Made by a program: the position numbers and the translations under genes. Below, piece by piece: positions 12,381 to 22,363 of a stretch of DNA of 64,000 bases. The notes under the pieces were generated by a model. It did not search any database and had not been told where the DNA came from. It saw only the letters and a list, made by a program, of their open reading frames with translations. The DNA comes from Larix kaempferi. Lineage: Eukaryota > Streptophyta > Pinopsida > Pinales > Pinaceae. Every line of letters begins with the position of its first letter. Position 1 is the stretch's first letter. The stretch is from positions 1,676,001-1,740,000 of the forward strand of contig BSBM01001067.1 in assembly GCA_027924585.1 (NCBI GenBank), given 5' to 3'.

Positions 12381-13463
12381 ACTGATTTCCTAATGATTTT
12401 TTTAGATAAGCTATTCACATAAAAGCGTTCTTCAAAGCTCAAAATTACTAACCATGACATGACACTAGTTGCAGCACATAGTTTTATAAATGGCCAAAGA
12501 TCATAAAAAACTTCCCTTGAGAATCCAGTCCATGTGATTGGACACCTTCCATAGGTAACATACAGTAATTGGATAATGGTAGGTATCCACCACCCAATGT
12601 CTAGTGATGCAAGTGTGTTGTTGAGGCCCAGATTCCACTTCAAGACAAAGAGACAATTTAATAGAACTGAGACTAGTGTTCCAACTGCAACTGACCATGC
12701 TACGATCACGCTCTTTTTTTGTGAAATTCAATATCTATGAATTGAAAAATAGAATGGAAATGAAAAATGAAGAGGAATGCACCATAGTGCTACTCTCCCT
12801 GATAGTTGAGAAACATCCTCAGGCTGTCCCAGGAGCCTGATAATAGGAATTGTAGAGAGATAAAGGGGAAGAAGAAGCACCACAAATCCCAGTAGTACAA
12901 TCCAATAACGTTGGAGATATATTCTAAGCATGTGGTGTTTTGCATCCGCCAAAGGCTTTCCCATAGAGTGTCCCAAGCGCATTCCCCACCCCTATCTGAT
13001 AAAGCAAAATCAGAGGTACAAAACGTTACAACTTACAGTTAACAACATTCTAACTCAACGAGAACTTTCACAATACAAAAAATTTTCTGTTATTACTTAT
13101 ATAAAATGCATTGAACTTATGAATGCTTTTCTATATATAATAGAATCATGAAAAAACATAGAAAAACATACTCACCAAAATGCCAGAATTGAACCCAACG
13201 ATAAGGTTGACCACTAAAGAAAACGCTACGAGTTGCAAATCACTGATGTGCCCAATGAATTCCTGCATAATCACAGTGACTCCATAGGTTTCTATTCGAT
13301 TGACGATGGCCGCCCATGCAATGATCCAGATGGCTTTCGACTCTACCCAAAATGATACGCTTTTGCTTCTGCTTATGGTGGTGATAACCAAATCTGGCGA
13401 GAAATCTGTAAGGAAATCGTTTCCATTTTGGATGAGAGGAATGTAGAGCTGCCCTTCTTCCAT
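12344..13463 (-). pseudogene. MATE / DETOXIFICATION transporter, truncated pseudogene
   Basis: MATE transporters are 12-TM proton- or sodium-coupled antiporters that export metabolites and xenobiotics. Exon 1 (13,463 to 13,176) starts at ATG ('MEEGQLYIPLI') and carries family landmarks 'WVESKAIWIIAWAAIV', 'YGVTVIMQEFIGHISDLQL' and 'GFNSGIL'. It ends at a good donor (G|GTGAGT). An intron of about 180 bp (13,175-12,996) ends in TTTATCAG. Exon 2 opens with a Gly-rich 'GNALGTLYGKAFGG' block, then shifts frame by 1 nt into 'HHMLRIYLQRYWIVLLGF', 'LLGQPEDVSQLSGRVALW' and 'LHFSF'. It meets an in-frame TGA at about 12,735, then continues to 'CPITWTGFSREVF.DLW.F.KL'. Homology fades near 12,430 and TM7-12 are missing. 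The intron position after 'GIL' matches plant MATE genes. The frameshift, stop and truncation make it non-functional unless the assembly is wrong. Confidence 0.88.
12996..13175 (-). other. Intron of the MATE pseudogene
   Basis: In gene sense the donor is GTGAGTATG after codon '...GGC ATT TTG' and the acceptor is ...TTTATCAG. The intron is phase 0, about 180 bp and AT-rich. Its presence shows this is a genomic copy, not a processed retrocopy. Confidence 0.75.
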
Positions 13464-13632
13464 ACTGGAGGACTATATGTACAGACCAATTGCTTGCCGA
13501 CTCAAATCCCTCTATAGTATGCACTACTACGTTAAATAATGTTGCAATTATAGAAACAAACTCGTGGGATGGGATGGATAAAACTCTAGAGCCCTTACAG
13601 ATATGAGATGGAAGATTGGAGCTATACAAGAG

Positions 13633-13792
13633 TGTATTGATAAGCAAACCATGAAGATATTACTGTCGCTCTTTGCTATCTACCAAATCCAAATATCTAG
13701 TTTTTCAAAGAGTCGCGGGAATGTATTGATAAGCAAACCATGAAGATGCTATTGGCGCTCTCTATTATCTACCAAATCCAAATATTTGTTAC
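13633..13792 (+). repeat. Direct repeat, about 68 bp, period 89
   Basis: TGTATTGATAAGCAAACC followed by ATGAAGAT and, further on, CTATCTACCAAATCCAAATAT occurs at 13,633-13,700 and again at 13,722-13,790, separated by AGTTTTTCAAAGAGTCGCGG. It lies just upstream (gene sense) of the MATE pseudogene start and could be a local duplication of promoter-proximal sequence. Confidence 0.75.
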
Positions 13793-13920
13793 AATTTGTT
13801 GTTGAAAAATGTTATTTGCTGAAACTTGAAGGTTGATGTTATGGTTGATAATTTGATGACAATGCTATGAGATATAACTACTAGATGGTTGATGTTATTT
13901 GAGTACTAAATGTTTGATGC

Positions 13921-14445
13921 TTGAAAATCAAACTTGGGGAGGAGTATCTTGCCATAGGAGAAAGGGTCCAATCTCGATTGCAATGGATTCAAGTTCGTGA
14001 TGAGGGGTCCAAATTTTATTTTGATTTCTTGAAGAGGAAAGTTGCGAATGAGAAGGTGCTTGGGATTCACATTGTGGATAGTTCTCTTGCGAACGATTTA
14101 GTTGAGGTTCACTATATGTCCATTGATAATTTTCAATCTATTTTTGCTCCTTATCCTCTATCTAATGGTGTGTTGGCGTTGTTTGGAGATAGACATTCCC
14201 TTGTTCATGAATCATTATCCAATCTATGGCATTGTTTATGGATTTATACTTTGTTTGTTAATTGGAAGCTTAGGTCCAAGTATGTATTTTACCAAGAGAT
14301 TATTATTGTTTCTTCTTTTGTTGTTCTATGGAAGGATGAGGTACACCATCAGCTTCTAGCTAAGGGTGCTATGTTGATTATGGATGCTAAGAAGTTGGAT
14401 CCTCTTGTATATTCTGATTTCATTTATGCTCTTGTTAGTCTCTGA
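13921..14445 (+). pseudogene. Possible LINE ORF2 fragment (endonuclease-RT linker)
   Basis: The frame is open for 174 codons but has no ATG until about 14,116, so it is probably a fragment. Its N-terminal third, 'RVQSRLQWIQVRDEGSKFYF' followed by 'DFLKRKVANEKVLGI' and a later 'FQSIFAP', resembles the segment of plant LINE ORF2 proteins between endonuclease and reverse transcriptase (typically R.RW...GD..SKFFF). The remaining two thirds are hydrophobic and I do not recognise them; they may have shifted out of the original frame. No reverse transcriptase motif is present. Confidence 0.4.
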
Positions 14446-14589
14446 AAGAGGTTATGATGGGCATTTTATATACCCTTCCATTTTCATCTTTTTGTTCGTA
14501 AATAAATTTATGTACATATAAGACATTGTTTGTTTAAATAAAATTGTGAATTATTTCGAAGGAATAAAAAATATCATCAATTCAAAATA

Positions 14590-14930
14590 TCTAGAAGAGT
14601 TCTATGCACATGGGAAATGGTTCAAATTTCTAGATTCATAAGGGATTCTGTGAGTATGGGAAATGTTTGAACTTTTGAACAAGGACAAAGGGGGTAAGAA
14701 GATGTTTTAGCTATAATTTTGGATGTTAAAAAATTGTTTTTAAGAGTGCATCAAGGAACAAGGTCACAAGCATAGATGTCGATTTTTCTATGAGAATGGG
14801 AAATGTTCAACATTTAAAGAAGGGATTCTATGAGCACGGGAAAAGGTTCAACTTATAAACAAGGATAGAGGAAGTGAGAAGTTATAATTTTGAATGTGAG
14901 AACTTTCTTTTTAACAGAGCATCAAGGAAC
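14590..14930 (+). repeat. Diverged short repeats (TATG.G.A.GGGAAA.G.TTCAA)
   Basis: The phrase TTCTATG/GTGAGxAxGGGAAATGxTTxAA recurs near 14,597, 14,644, 14,787 and 14,826. Two longer blocks also match each other over about 110 bp: 14,640-14,760 and 14,821-14,931, both running from GGGATTCT to GCATCAAGGAAC. They lead directly into the 175-bp duplication. Confidence 0.6.
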
Positions 14931-15280
14931 CAATTGGGTTCTTTTCATCTCTTTAGCACAGATAGCAATTTTCATAGGTCAAAACTCACTAGTAGATAAC
15001 ATTGTAAGAAGATCCACAATCATATGCAAACACTGCAATCCTCACAACCTGATCACAGAACTCTGTCCCTATAAAACCAGCATAGATCCAAATCCTAGGC
15101 TCTATCAATTTGGTTCTTTTCATCTCTTTAGCACAGATAGTAATTTTCATAGGTCAAAACCCACTAGTAGATAACATTGTAAGAAGATCCACAATCATAT
15201 GCAAACACTGCAATCCTCACAACCTGATCACAGAACTCTGTCCCTATAAAACCAGCATAGATCCAAATCCTAGGCTCTAT
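14931..15280 (+). repeat. 175-bp perfect-register tandem duplication
   Basis: Two copies, 14,931-15,105 and 15,106-15,280, differ at only a few bases by eye (for example AGCAAT/AGTAAT and AACTCAC/AACCCAC), so the duplication is recent. Both carry short open frames that mirror each other and show no recognisable protein. The end of copy 2 abuts the solo LTR target site. Confidence 0.9.
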
Positions 15281-15285
15281 CAAGT

Positions 15286-16612
15286 TGTTGGAGAATAGGC
15301 CACAACTATGGTAAAGCTGCCAAATTTTGAGGAAAAAGCACTAAGTTTGAAGGAAAAGTGCTAATTTTGAGGAAAAGCACAATTTTTGGGCAGAAATGAA
15401 CAGTGCGCGGTACGGCGCCAGATGGACGAGCTCACCGCAGATTGCGGGCCAGAAATCGCGGAGCTCGCATCCACAAGTCAAAGGAAAGAGTAAATAAGGT
15501 GGCTGAGTAGAAAGCTCAACCACCACAATAAATGAAGCGACGGAAGAGGGCTCAGCTACCCTCATTAAGGCAAAGTACAGGAGTTATGGTTTCTCAGACC
15601 AAGGAAGAGCAACGGGCCGAAGCATTGAAGGCGAAGGACAAGGAGCAAAGAATGATGAAGCGGTGCCCATACCCACGATCTGTGCCAGAAATCGTGGAGT
15701 CTGCAGGAAGCTGCGACGTGACTACAAGAGGCACCTACAGTACACCTAGCCGTGTCAGTGGTTAGGGTTTTTGGGGATCACTGTTGGGGAAAGGCCCACA
15801 GTTTTGTAAAGGTGCGACCCTCAGGGCCACCTATATATATGTGTAATTGGAAAGAGAAAAGGGTTGGATGGGTTGGTTAGTTGGTTAGAGAATTAGAGAG
15901 TTAGAGTCTCTGGTATTGCTGTGTTTTGTAAAGCCGTTGATGATCGTTTTGTGCATGTAAGAAGGCCGCGATCTCGCAGGAGACCGCCTGGCATAAAGGC
16001 CATTGTATGTATCGACCAGTCGGAAGAGGACTGAGAGGAATGTAATTGTATGTCTTTGTCATTGAAATATCTATAGAAGAGGAGAATAGATCTAAGAGAA
16101 GGGCTCCCAGCTGTGTGCGTGGAGTTTCCCAGAAAGATCTAAGGCTGCAGCTGTGTGCGCAGCGAAACTGTGTTAGCTACATCTCAAGTTAATATAAAAC
16201 AGTCCCGTGGACATGGCTTCCCTCCTGGAGATGAACTACATAATTCTTGTGTTGTGGTGATGCTTTATGTGATTGCATTGCTTTGCTTGCTTTCTAGGTT
16301 TCCATGAATGTTTCGCTATATTTATGAATGATTATGTAAAGTAAATCTTTGAAGCTCCCTTAGAAGTGTACTTGTGCATTGTCGAAGGAGTCGGTAAGAA
16401 TACTGTCGCCGCAGTGCTCAAGGAGTGTGTTACTGCGCTGTGGCATGAGGGTAGAGACGATACCTAGTGTATCAGGCGTAGCAGGTAAACACCTCATGTG
16501 CAGGTGCGGGGAGGCCGCGAAACTAGCCTGATAAGAGTGATTTTTAGCGCCAAAGGGGTGTTTGTTGCTGCGCATCCTAAAAACCCGGGTCTATCCAGAA
16601 AAGCAGCCAACA
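15286..16612 (+). mobile_element. Solo LTR (about 1,327 bp)
   Basis: Begins TGTTGGAGAATAGG and ends AAGCAGCCAACA. The flanking pentamers are CAAGT (15,281-15,285) and CAAGC (16,613-16,617), a 4/5 target-site match. A TATA-like CTATATATAT lies at 15,831-15,840. The R/U5 part carries the repeated phrase AGCTGTGTGCG at 16,109 and 16,149. The end (AGCCAACA) and the AGCTGTGTGCG pair also occur in the LTR at 43,388-44,960, so the two belong to related families in the same orientation. No gag or pol follows. I infer loss of the internal region by LTR-LTR recombination. Confidence 0.72.
16104..16163 (+). promoter_or_regulatory. Paired stem-loops in LTR R/U5 (solo LTR copy)
   Basis: Hairpin 1: CTCCC (16,104-108), loop AGCTGTGTGC (109-118), GTGGAG (119-124). 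Hairpin 2: GCTGC (16,144-148), the same loop (149-158), GCAGC (159-163). The hairpins start 40 nt apart, and both contain the palindrome CAGCTG spanning the stem top and loop. The partner LTR at 44.1 kb has the same pair with different but still pairing stem bases. The function is unknown. Confidence 0.55.
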
Positions 16613-16615
16613 CAA

Positions 16616-17148
16616 GCGCCGAGAGGGATCAAATCTCCCGAGGTACAAACCTCTTCTTAGGTATTGCACTCACGGAGATTTACTTTTTACTTTTTAGTTT
16701 TACATTTTATTAATGGCCGACAATAATATGAACAAACATAGACAAACGTTACAAGATCTCCCTCATATTATTACTTTTTACTTTTTATTATTACATTTTA
16801 TTAATGGCCAACAATAATATGGACAAACATGGACAAACGTTACAAGATATCCCTCATATTATTACTTTTTACTTTTTATTATTACATTTTATTAATATGG
16901 ACAAACATGGAAAAACATGGACAAACGTTATAAGATCTCCCTCATATTTTTACTTTTTACTTTTTATTATTACATTTTATTAATATGGACAAACATGGAC
17001 AAACGTTACAAGATCTCCCCCATATTATTAATTTTTACTTTTTATTATTACATTTTATTAATATGGACAAATATGGACAAATATTGACAAACATGGACAA
17101 ACGTTACAAGATCTCCCTCATACTGGGTTGTAGAGCGCCTCTCGGCGC
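16616..17148 (+). repeat. Tandem array (78-98 bp unit, about 5 copies) flanked by an inverted repeat
   Basis: Units consist of TACTTTTTACTTTTTATTATTA-type AT-rich sequence, ACATTTTATTAAT, a variable number of ATGGACAAAC decamers, then GTTACAAGATCTCCCTCAT. Unit ends fall at about 16,766, 16,857, 16,945, 17,023 and 17,121. Length variation comes mostly from the number of GGACAAACAT decamers. The array is bracketed by GCGCCGAGAGG (16,616-16,626) and its exact reverse complement CCTCTCGGCGC (17,138-17,148). Confidence 0.8.
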
Positions 17149-17800
17149 AAATACTGAAATTGCGAAGAGAAGTAATAGTATAGTTGAATGTATAGTTAAA
17201 AAATGGAATTAAAAAAAAACAGATCATGTAAATATACTAACAATTAAATATATGCACTATAGGTCTCAAAGGATTTAAAATAAGGTACATAGTTACTGTG
17301 AATAGAATCCATCCTCATTAAATGCTATTAAAATAATAGAGCCAATGATTCAATATTTAAATCTCATGAGGATTACAGATTTGATGTGGACATTAGCCTC
17401 ATGTCCAAGGCTCAATTTGTTCAGTTGCTTCAGCTTCAGCTTGCTAATGAGCAGTGGGAATCTTTCACATTGAAATTTGTAAATGTCATTGCCAAATCTT
17501 ACAAGAGAAGCAAATGGAATTCATTTATTTAAATGATTATTACTCTTTTTTAAAAAGAAAAATCAGCATAGCTCATTGGTTTTGAGGCAGCATGGGATCT
17601 CTCCCCCCTCCCCCACTAGTGGATAACATAGGTTCAAATAAATTGAAATCCATTTTACAATTGGAAAATTTTGTGTCTTATCAGTCACTTTGATGTAGTA
17701 AGCTTCAATTCAACATATACTAAAATTAAAACTAAGCAATTTAACAATAGGGCATATGACAACATGTAGCGAAGAAAACTTAAGTAATTAAAGAAATAGC
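17149..17800. other. Non-coding; possible short exon remnant at 17,355-17,531
   Basis: Mostly AT-rich. Within it, 17,355-17,531 (plus) is open for about 58 codons with ordinary coding-like composition ('FDVDISLMSKAQFVQLL', 'WESFTLKFVNVIAKSYKR') and ends at TAA. I do not recognise the sequence and it has no convincing start; it may be an exon remnant of a lost gene. No other feature is visible. Confidence 0.3.
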
Positions 17801-18058
17801 AAGCTATTTTACAATTGAACAATGTTGTGTTAAACTTATCTGCAAACTATTTTGCAATTGAGCAATTTTGTTTTAAACTTACCCACAAGCTATTTTACAA
17901 TTGGTCAGACTTGTGTGAAGCCAATCTGCAAGCTATTTTACATTGGAAATTGTTTTGTTAACCTTATCTTCGAGCTGTTTTATAAACAGTAAAAAATGTG
18001 TTAAACTTATGTGCAAGTTGTTTTACAGTTGGGCCAAGCTATACTACAACTAAACAAT
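17801..18058 (+). repeat. 43-bp tandem array, six units
   Basis: AAGCTATTTTACAATTG-like unit starts lie at 17,801, 17,844, 17,887, 17,930, 17,972 and 18,015, a period of 42-43 bp. Each unit ends with a TTGTGTTAAACTTATCTGC-like stretch. Units are 70-85% similar by eye, so the array is old. Confidence 0.85.
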
Positions 18059-19139
18059 TTTGAGTTAGAATTATATGCCACTGCGATGTAGTAAGCTTGC
18101 ATTTTAAGAAGACATCACAAACATATAGATTCCAAATAGCAACCCAGATAATGAATTATTTCATGTTTCAGCATGAATGAAATAAATTTACAAAAATTTA
18201 TGTTTTCATATTTTCTACATCTAGTTTGCAATTCTGCATGCCTTTGGTCTTTCAGAACTCCTACTCCCAACAGCCTGGAGTAAAACAAACAATACAATAT
18301 CAATCGCTACATATACTAAGAAACAATTCTGATTGTTTAAGAATTTATTGTTGCAACTCCACGGATAAAAAAACCAAATTAAGAAAAGAAATCACACTAA
18401 CTCAAAACTTAAAAGCTTTTCCGATACACAAAGTGAGAAATAAAAGCTTTTCCTATAGATAGAGTGAGAAATCTAGCTACTAATGAAGAGAAGCAACACA
18501 ATTTTACAATACCCCATCTACGATAACATGTGTTCCAAATAACAGATTGCCAATAACATTTCTCTTTGAAACTCTTGACAACGTGAAAACTCAATGAAAC
18601 TCTTGACAACGTGAAAACTCAATGAAAAAGAAAGCCAATAACAAAATCCTACAGGACCTCAATTGAAAGTTGGACTAAAGTATTCCTACAGTCTGATAGA
18701 TGTTTTTGTTGTACAAGGACACTATGCTACCAGAAGTGAGAAACGACAAATGAAACAACAAAAAATGACAACAAAATGTGAAACAAGTACCAAAGAGGAA
18801 GTGGTTCCTGCGCATATTATGCACGTAAGAGATAATTTAGTAAATGTAAATCCATTCAAGATTTGAGATTAATCCACCATAAATAAAGTATCCATGTTAG
18901 AAATTGAATTAAATTCACAACATAATGCTTAAGTGTATTTATTTTGTTTTCTTTTAGCTTTTTAAATGTATGTTTGTGTTCTTCCATGGCCACCATTGAC
19001 ACGAAAACTCCCACGAAAAAAAATTCTGTACTATTTATATTTCTTGATAGCTTCTTGACCAAAAGGAGAGGATACCTTGTTGTACCATTTCTCATAACAT
19101 GGCAATGACGTTGTAACTTATACGAAATTTATATTAAAT
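18059..19139. other. Non-coding; small 28-bp duplication
   Basis: No recognisable gene. At 18,568-18,623 the phrase GAAACTCTTGACAACGTGAA...CAAT is tandemly duplicated (period 28). Near 18,414 and 18,441 a phrase AAAAGCTTTTCC.ATA...AGTGAGAAAT is repeated. The remainder is AT-rich. Confidence 0.6.
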
Positions 19140-19149
19140 TCAGGCATGC

Positions 19150-19700
19150 TGATCTTCCTCGCAGTAATGCCTCTGTGCTTCTACAGTAAGGCCTCTATAT
19201 ATGCTGGATGTTGTGTGGCCTTATCTAGTGGTTTCCTGAAGGTAACCAAGCACTCTACTGCCCACTCTATATCTCCCTGTTGGAGTACTGCCCCCATCTT
19301 GTGTGATGTCACTACTGTGGGAAGGTAGGTATTCATCCCTCTCAATACTACTTTCTGGCCCTCTGTTCCCATGAATCCATCTCCATGGTCTGGTAGTTCG
19401 TGGAATGCTTCCCTATGGAATAAAGCCATTGAACTCCTAACACCACATTCATGTCAGGTATATATACCACATAGAATGTTTCTAACACTATATAATTCCC
19501 AAGTGTTACTTTCAGTTTTGGAATCCTTTGACTACACTCCATGGTGTGACCTGCTGCAGCTACTAAAAATCCATCAAAACCCTTAATCTGAATGCCTTTC
19601 TTTTTAACCCATGCAACATCAATAATGTTGTGGGATGCCCCACCAATATCTATCAACACTCCCACTCTGTGGCCCTGTATGACACCTCTGATCCGGAGTG
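19150..19700 (-). pseudogene. Gypsy retropepsin and protease-RT spacer, decayed
   Basis: Around 19,665-19,348 the minus strand reads 'GVLIDIGGASHNIID', the retropepsin active-site region (Asp-Ser/Thr-Gly-Ala, here with Gly for Ser), followed by 'VLGVQWLYSIG' and 'STNYQTMEM', typical of plant gypsy protease ends. A frame change near 19,400 leads to 19,429-19,181, which reads like the spacer before RT. No RT motif follows. The replaced Ser next to the catalytic Asp and the frameshift argue against activity. Confidence 0.8.
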
Positions 19701-19859
19701 TGTGGATCTAGGAACCCCTAACATTATAGCAATGGTTCCTCCTGGTGACTGTCCCTCATCAGCTGTCCCATGTGTCTCTCCCTGCTCCTGATCCTAATAA
19801 TCCTCATCCGACCCACTATGGGAATAGGCTTCTATGTAGTAGGACTTTCCCTTCCCTAA

Positions 19860-19901
19860 ACATCTGTGACTTGGTTCCCATGGTCCATGACAAGTGAAAC
19901 A
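19860..19901 (-). pseudogene. Gag zinc knuckle remnant (CFTC...SHRC)
   Basis: The minus strand reads 'CFTCHGPWEPSHRC', a CCHC-type nucleocapsid knuckle variant usual in plant gypsy Gag. It lies in the frame that continues from the gag domain after one stop, supporting a single original gag-pro frame. Confidence 0.75.
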
Positions 19902-20195
19902 TAACTTTTTTCTTATAAGGTCCTGGAGGGTATGATTATCCATCCATTCTTTCTTAGGACACTCTTTCTGGAAGGGTTTCCTCTCTTTATCTTTAATAGG
20001 GAAATTAGTTATGGGGGGGAATCTATGTTTGGGTACTGCATCCTACAAATCTCTAGTCTGACTAATGGCATCAGCTAGGGTGGTGGGTCTATAGGACTTG
20101 ACCCATCCACGTAAGGGTTCAATGAGGGCCTCAGTAAACAATATAATCAACCTGCTCTCTGAAATATATGTCACCATGACTACTACCCTCTGAAA

Positions 20196-20963
20196 CTATG
20201 AAATGAATGCATCTGCACTACCTATCTGCTTGAGATGTGTCAGCTCTCTAAAATGCACCTCAAGGTCCTTCCTATCAAATCGCTTAATGAGCCTCTGTGT
20301 AAAATCTGTGTATGAGGTGATGGTATTGTGACCCAATGTCACCAACCCGTGGTACCACCACTCATGGGCCTCCCCATCCAAATTCAAGGTAGGGAATTTA
20401 ATGGCATATGTCTCAATCATGGGGTTGAGTTGGAAGTATGTGTCCAACTTCAATACCCAATTCCATGCTGGGCCACCTCGGGTCCCCTCAAAGGTAGGGA
20501 TAGTCAGTTTCCCTACCGTGTGTTGTAACTCAAAGTTCTGGTTGAAAGGCCTATTGTATGCTCTGGGTCTGTTCTTATTTTTAAAGTGGAAAAATTCATT
20601 GAAGGTCATGGTTGACTGGAATTCATGTCCTAATGCTCTGTACTCTCTCAAATAGGTACTCATAGATTCTTTTGGCTCTACCTGTGCTAGAGGTACTGCA
20701 GCTTGGCTCTCTAAGAATTGAGGCATGGTAGGTCGGGAGGTCCTGTTGTATATATGGGGATGGCTCTGCATATTGGTATGTAAATGTTCTCCACTTCTAC
20801 TGGTAGATACCCTATCACTGTTGGGAAATAATGGACTGTGTGGGGTGGGCCCGTTTTTCTCTGCCATTTGTCTGAAGGCACTTACCAATTCTTTTTTCCC
20901 ATTAGTGAGATCTTTTATAGCTGAAATGAGATTGTTGAAAGCTATTTTATCATCATCTTCCAT
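20196..20963 (-). CDS. gag: Ty3/gypsy Gag, N-terminal part (truncated frame)
   Basis: This is a 255-codon frame starting at ATG 20,963. The N-terminal half is polar ('MEDDDKIAFNNLISAIKDL' onward). The C-terminal half matches the retrotransposon Gag (capsid) domain: 'LTIPTFEGTRGGPAWNWV', 'LDTYFQLNP', 'GEAHEWWYHGLV', 'TDFTQRLIKRFDRKD', 'LTHLKQIGS'. The frame stops at TAG (about 20,196) inside the domain, and coding resemblance continues after the stop toward the zinc knuckle. It lies about 180 nt inside the PBS, as expected for the first ORF of a gypsy element. Confidence 0.82.
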   Translation of the reverse strand: MEDDDKIAFNNLISAIKDLTNGKKELVSAFRQMAEKNGPTPHSPLFPNSDRVSTSRSGEHLHTNMQSHPHIYNRTSRPTMPQFLESQAAVPLAQVEPKESMSTYLREYRALGHEFQSTMTFNEFFHFKNKNRPRAYNRPFNQNFELQHTVGKLTIPTFEGTRGGPAWNWVLKLDTYFQLNPMIETYAIKFPTLNLDGEAHEWWYHGLVTLGHNTITSYTDFTQRLIKRFDRKDLEVHFRELTHLKQIGSADAFIS

Positions 20964-21144
20964 TGTTTCTTTGCCTTTACTTTTTCGAAACCGATACTCT
21001 CTATCCCCTAGTTCTATATACTTTAATTCTTATTCTCCTCTATCATTGTTTCTAAACCTATGTCTCCGGTAAGTAATGTTGCATGGGTCTTCTGAATTCA
21101 TTTACTGTTTACAATTGCATGCTCCCACAACTGGTGAGGAAATT

Positions 21145-21156
21145 GCTCTAATACCA
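21145..21156 (-). other. Primer binding site (tRNA-iMet type)
   Basis: The minus strand reads TGGTATTAGAGC, one base from TGGTATCAGAGC, the complement of the plant initiator Met tRNA 3' end. It sits one base inside the LTR end (...GATATTACA), fixing the LTR boundary and element strand. Confidence 0.85.
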
Positions 21157-21157
21157 C

Positions 21158-22363
21158 TGTAATATCCCAAACTTATATTTTTATTTTTTTTTGTGTTGTC
21201 TAGTAGTCTTATGTATCAATGAAGTATGAAGGTATGTACTGATCTTTGCATGCATGCAGATCTATAACCCAGGTAAACTGAAATTCTATAAAATAGGAGG
21301 AATTAATGCATGTACATACTAGTAGATAGATCGGCTGATGTAGATCAAGATAATCCTGTCATGCAAGATTGTGCCGGTGGAATAGGGAGCTAAGGTAGGA
21401 CGTCCTCCAGATAAATAATGCACCCTCCTCAAAGCTATGAATGATCCTCAATAAATAATACTCCGCAGATGAAGCTCCGGATAAGGTATACTAGGGTTAT
21501 AGTGCCCTTCTGAAGAGGATAGAAGCAGAATGCAGAATAACTGAAGGCTCCAAGCCCTAAAATGTGTGGCCCTCTCTCATAAATTCTCCCACATGCAAGA
21601 GGACATCTTCTTGAAGATGAATGTGCTGAGAAATAGCTGGAGACTCAAGCTAAAGAGCCCTTCTTCCGAGGGAAGGGTAATACCACTTCTCTGAAGAGGA
21701 TGAGAGCAGCATGCAGAATAACTAAGCCCTGTAGGCTGTAATGCGAATAGGGAGGTCCTTGGACAATGCACCCATGCAGGAGGACAAATCCCTCAATAAC
21801 TCATAAACTTGAATGTTGTAGAAACTTAATGATAATAGTACCTAGTGCTCAAGCAATGCTGAATTTGGATGATCCAACCTGATGGCGACTAGGGCAGATA
21901 GATTTCGCTACTGAAATACACCAGTTAGCTGAGTGCATGCACTCAATCCCAACTTAGCTCGCTGAGCTCTCCACTTCAAATCCACAAATCAATAATCATA
22001 TAAGTAGGTCTTCCTTACTAGCTTTACCATTCTTTTATAACATCCACCTATTAAACCTAACTTTTGACCTAATTAGGTCACTTTACCTCCTAATTTGCAA
22101 TTAACTTGCATGCAATGCTCTGAAGACTCAATCAGTGCATGCAACATGAAATAATGCTCGGATGCCATGCATGCAGGTGGCCTCTAGCTCCTAAGGCCCC
22201 TGTTTACCTATTGGTGATCTAATACCCCTGCTAAGATATTCTTAGGGTGCATAAGGCATCAATCCTTAGTTGATTCCCTGAATGTCAATGCCCGCTCGAA
22301 CCTATGGGAATCATATAGGTTAGCGGGATGGTCCTTTGTGCTTAAGCAGAAGAGGACATTACA
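21158..22363 (-). repeat. 5' LTR of the truncated gypsy element (1,206 bp)
   Basis: In element sense it starts TGTAATGTCCTCTTCTGC and ends GGGATATTACA, TG...CA. Boundaries are set by the adjacent PBS and terminal inverted similarity. It contains an internal duplication: CTGAAGAGGAT.GAAGCAG.ATGCAGAATAACT followed about 75 bp later by CATGCA.GAGGAC, near 21,510-21,610 and 21,690-21,785. No second LTR is present in this window. Confidence 0.82.

Larger units (their letters stand above)
19140..22363 (-). mobile_element. Truncated Ty3/gypsy element: 5' LTR, PBS, gag, protease
   Basis: Minus-strand element. Its 5' LTR is 22,363-21,158 (TGTAATGTCC...GATATTACA), the initiator-Met PBS is at 21,156-21,145, gag starts at 20,963, a zinc knuckle lies near 19,900 and protease near 19,665-19,350. 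Homology ends around 19,150, just after the protease-RT spacer. Reverse transcriptase, RNase H, integrase and 3' LTR are missing. Several stops and frameshifts separate the domains, so it is dead. Confidence 0.88.

Noticed and set aside
16678-17122. Regularly spaced repeats that could be taken for a CRISPR array
   Set aside because: The units are contiguous AT-rich tandem repeats without unique spacers, in a plant TE context. The same applies to the arrays at 5.0, 17.8, 27.1, 32.4 and 40.0 kb.
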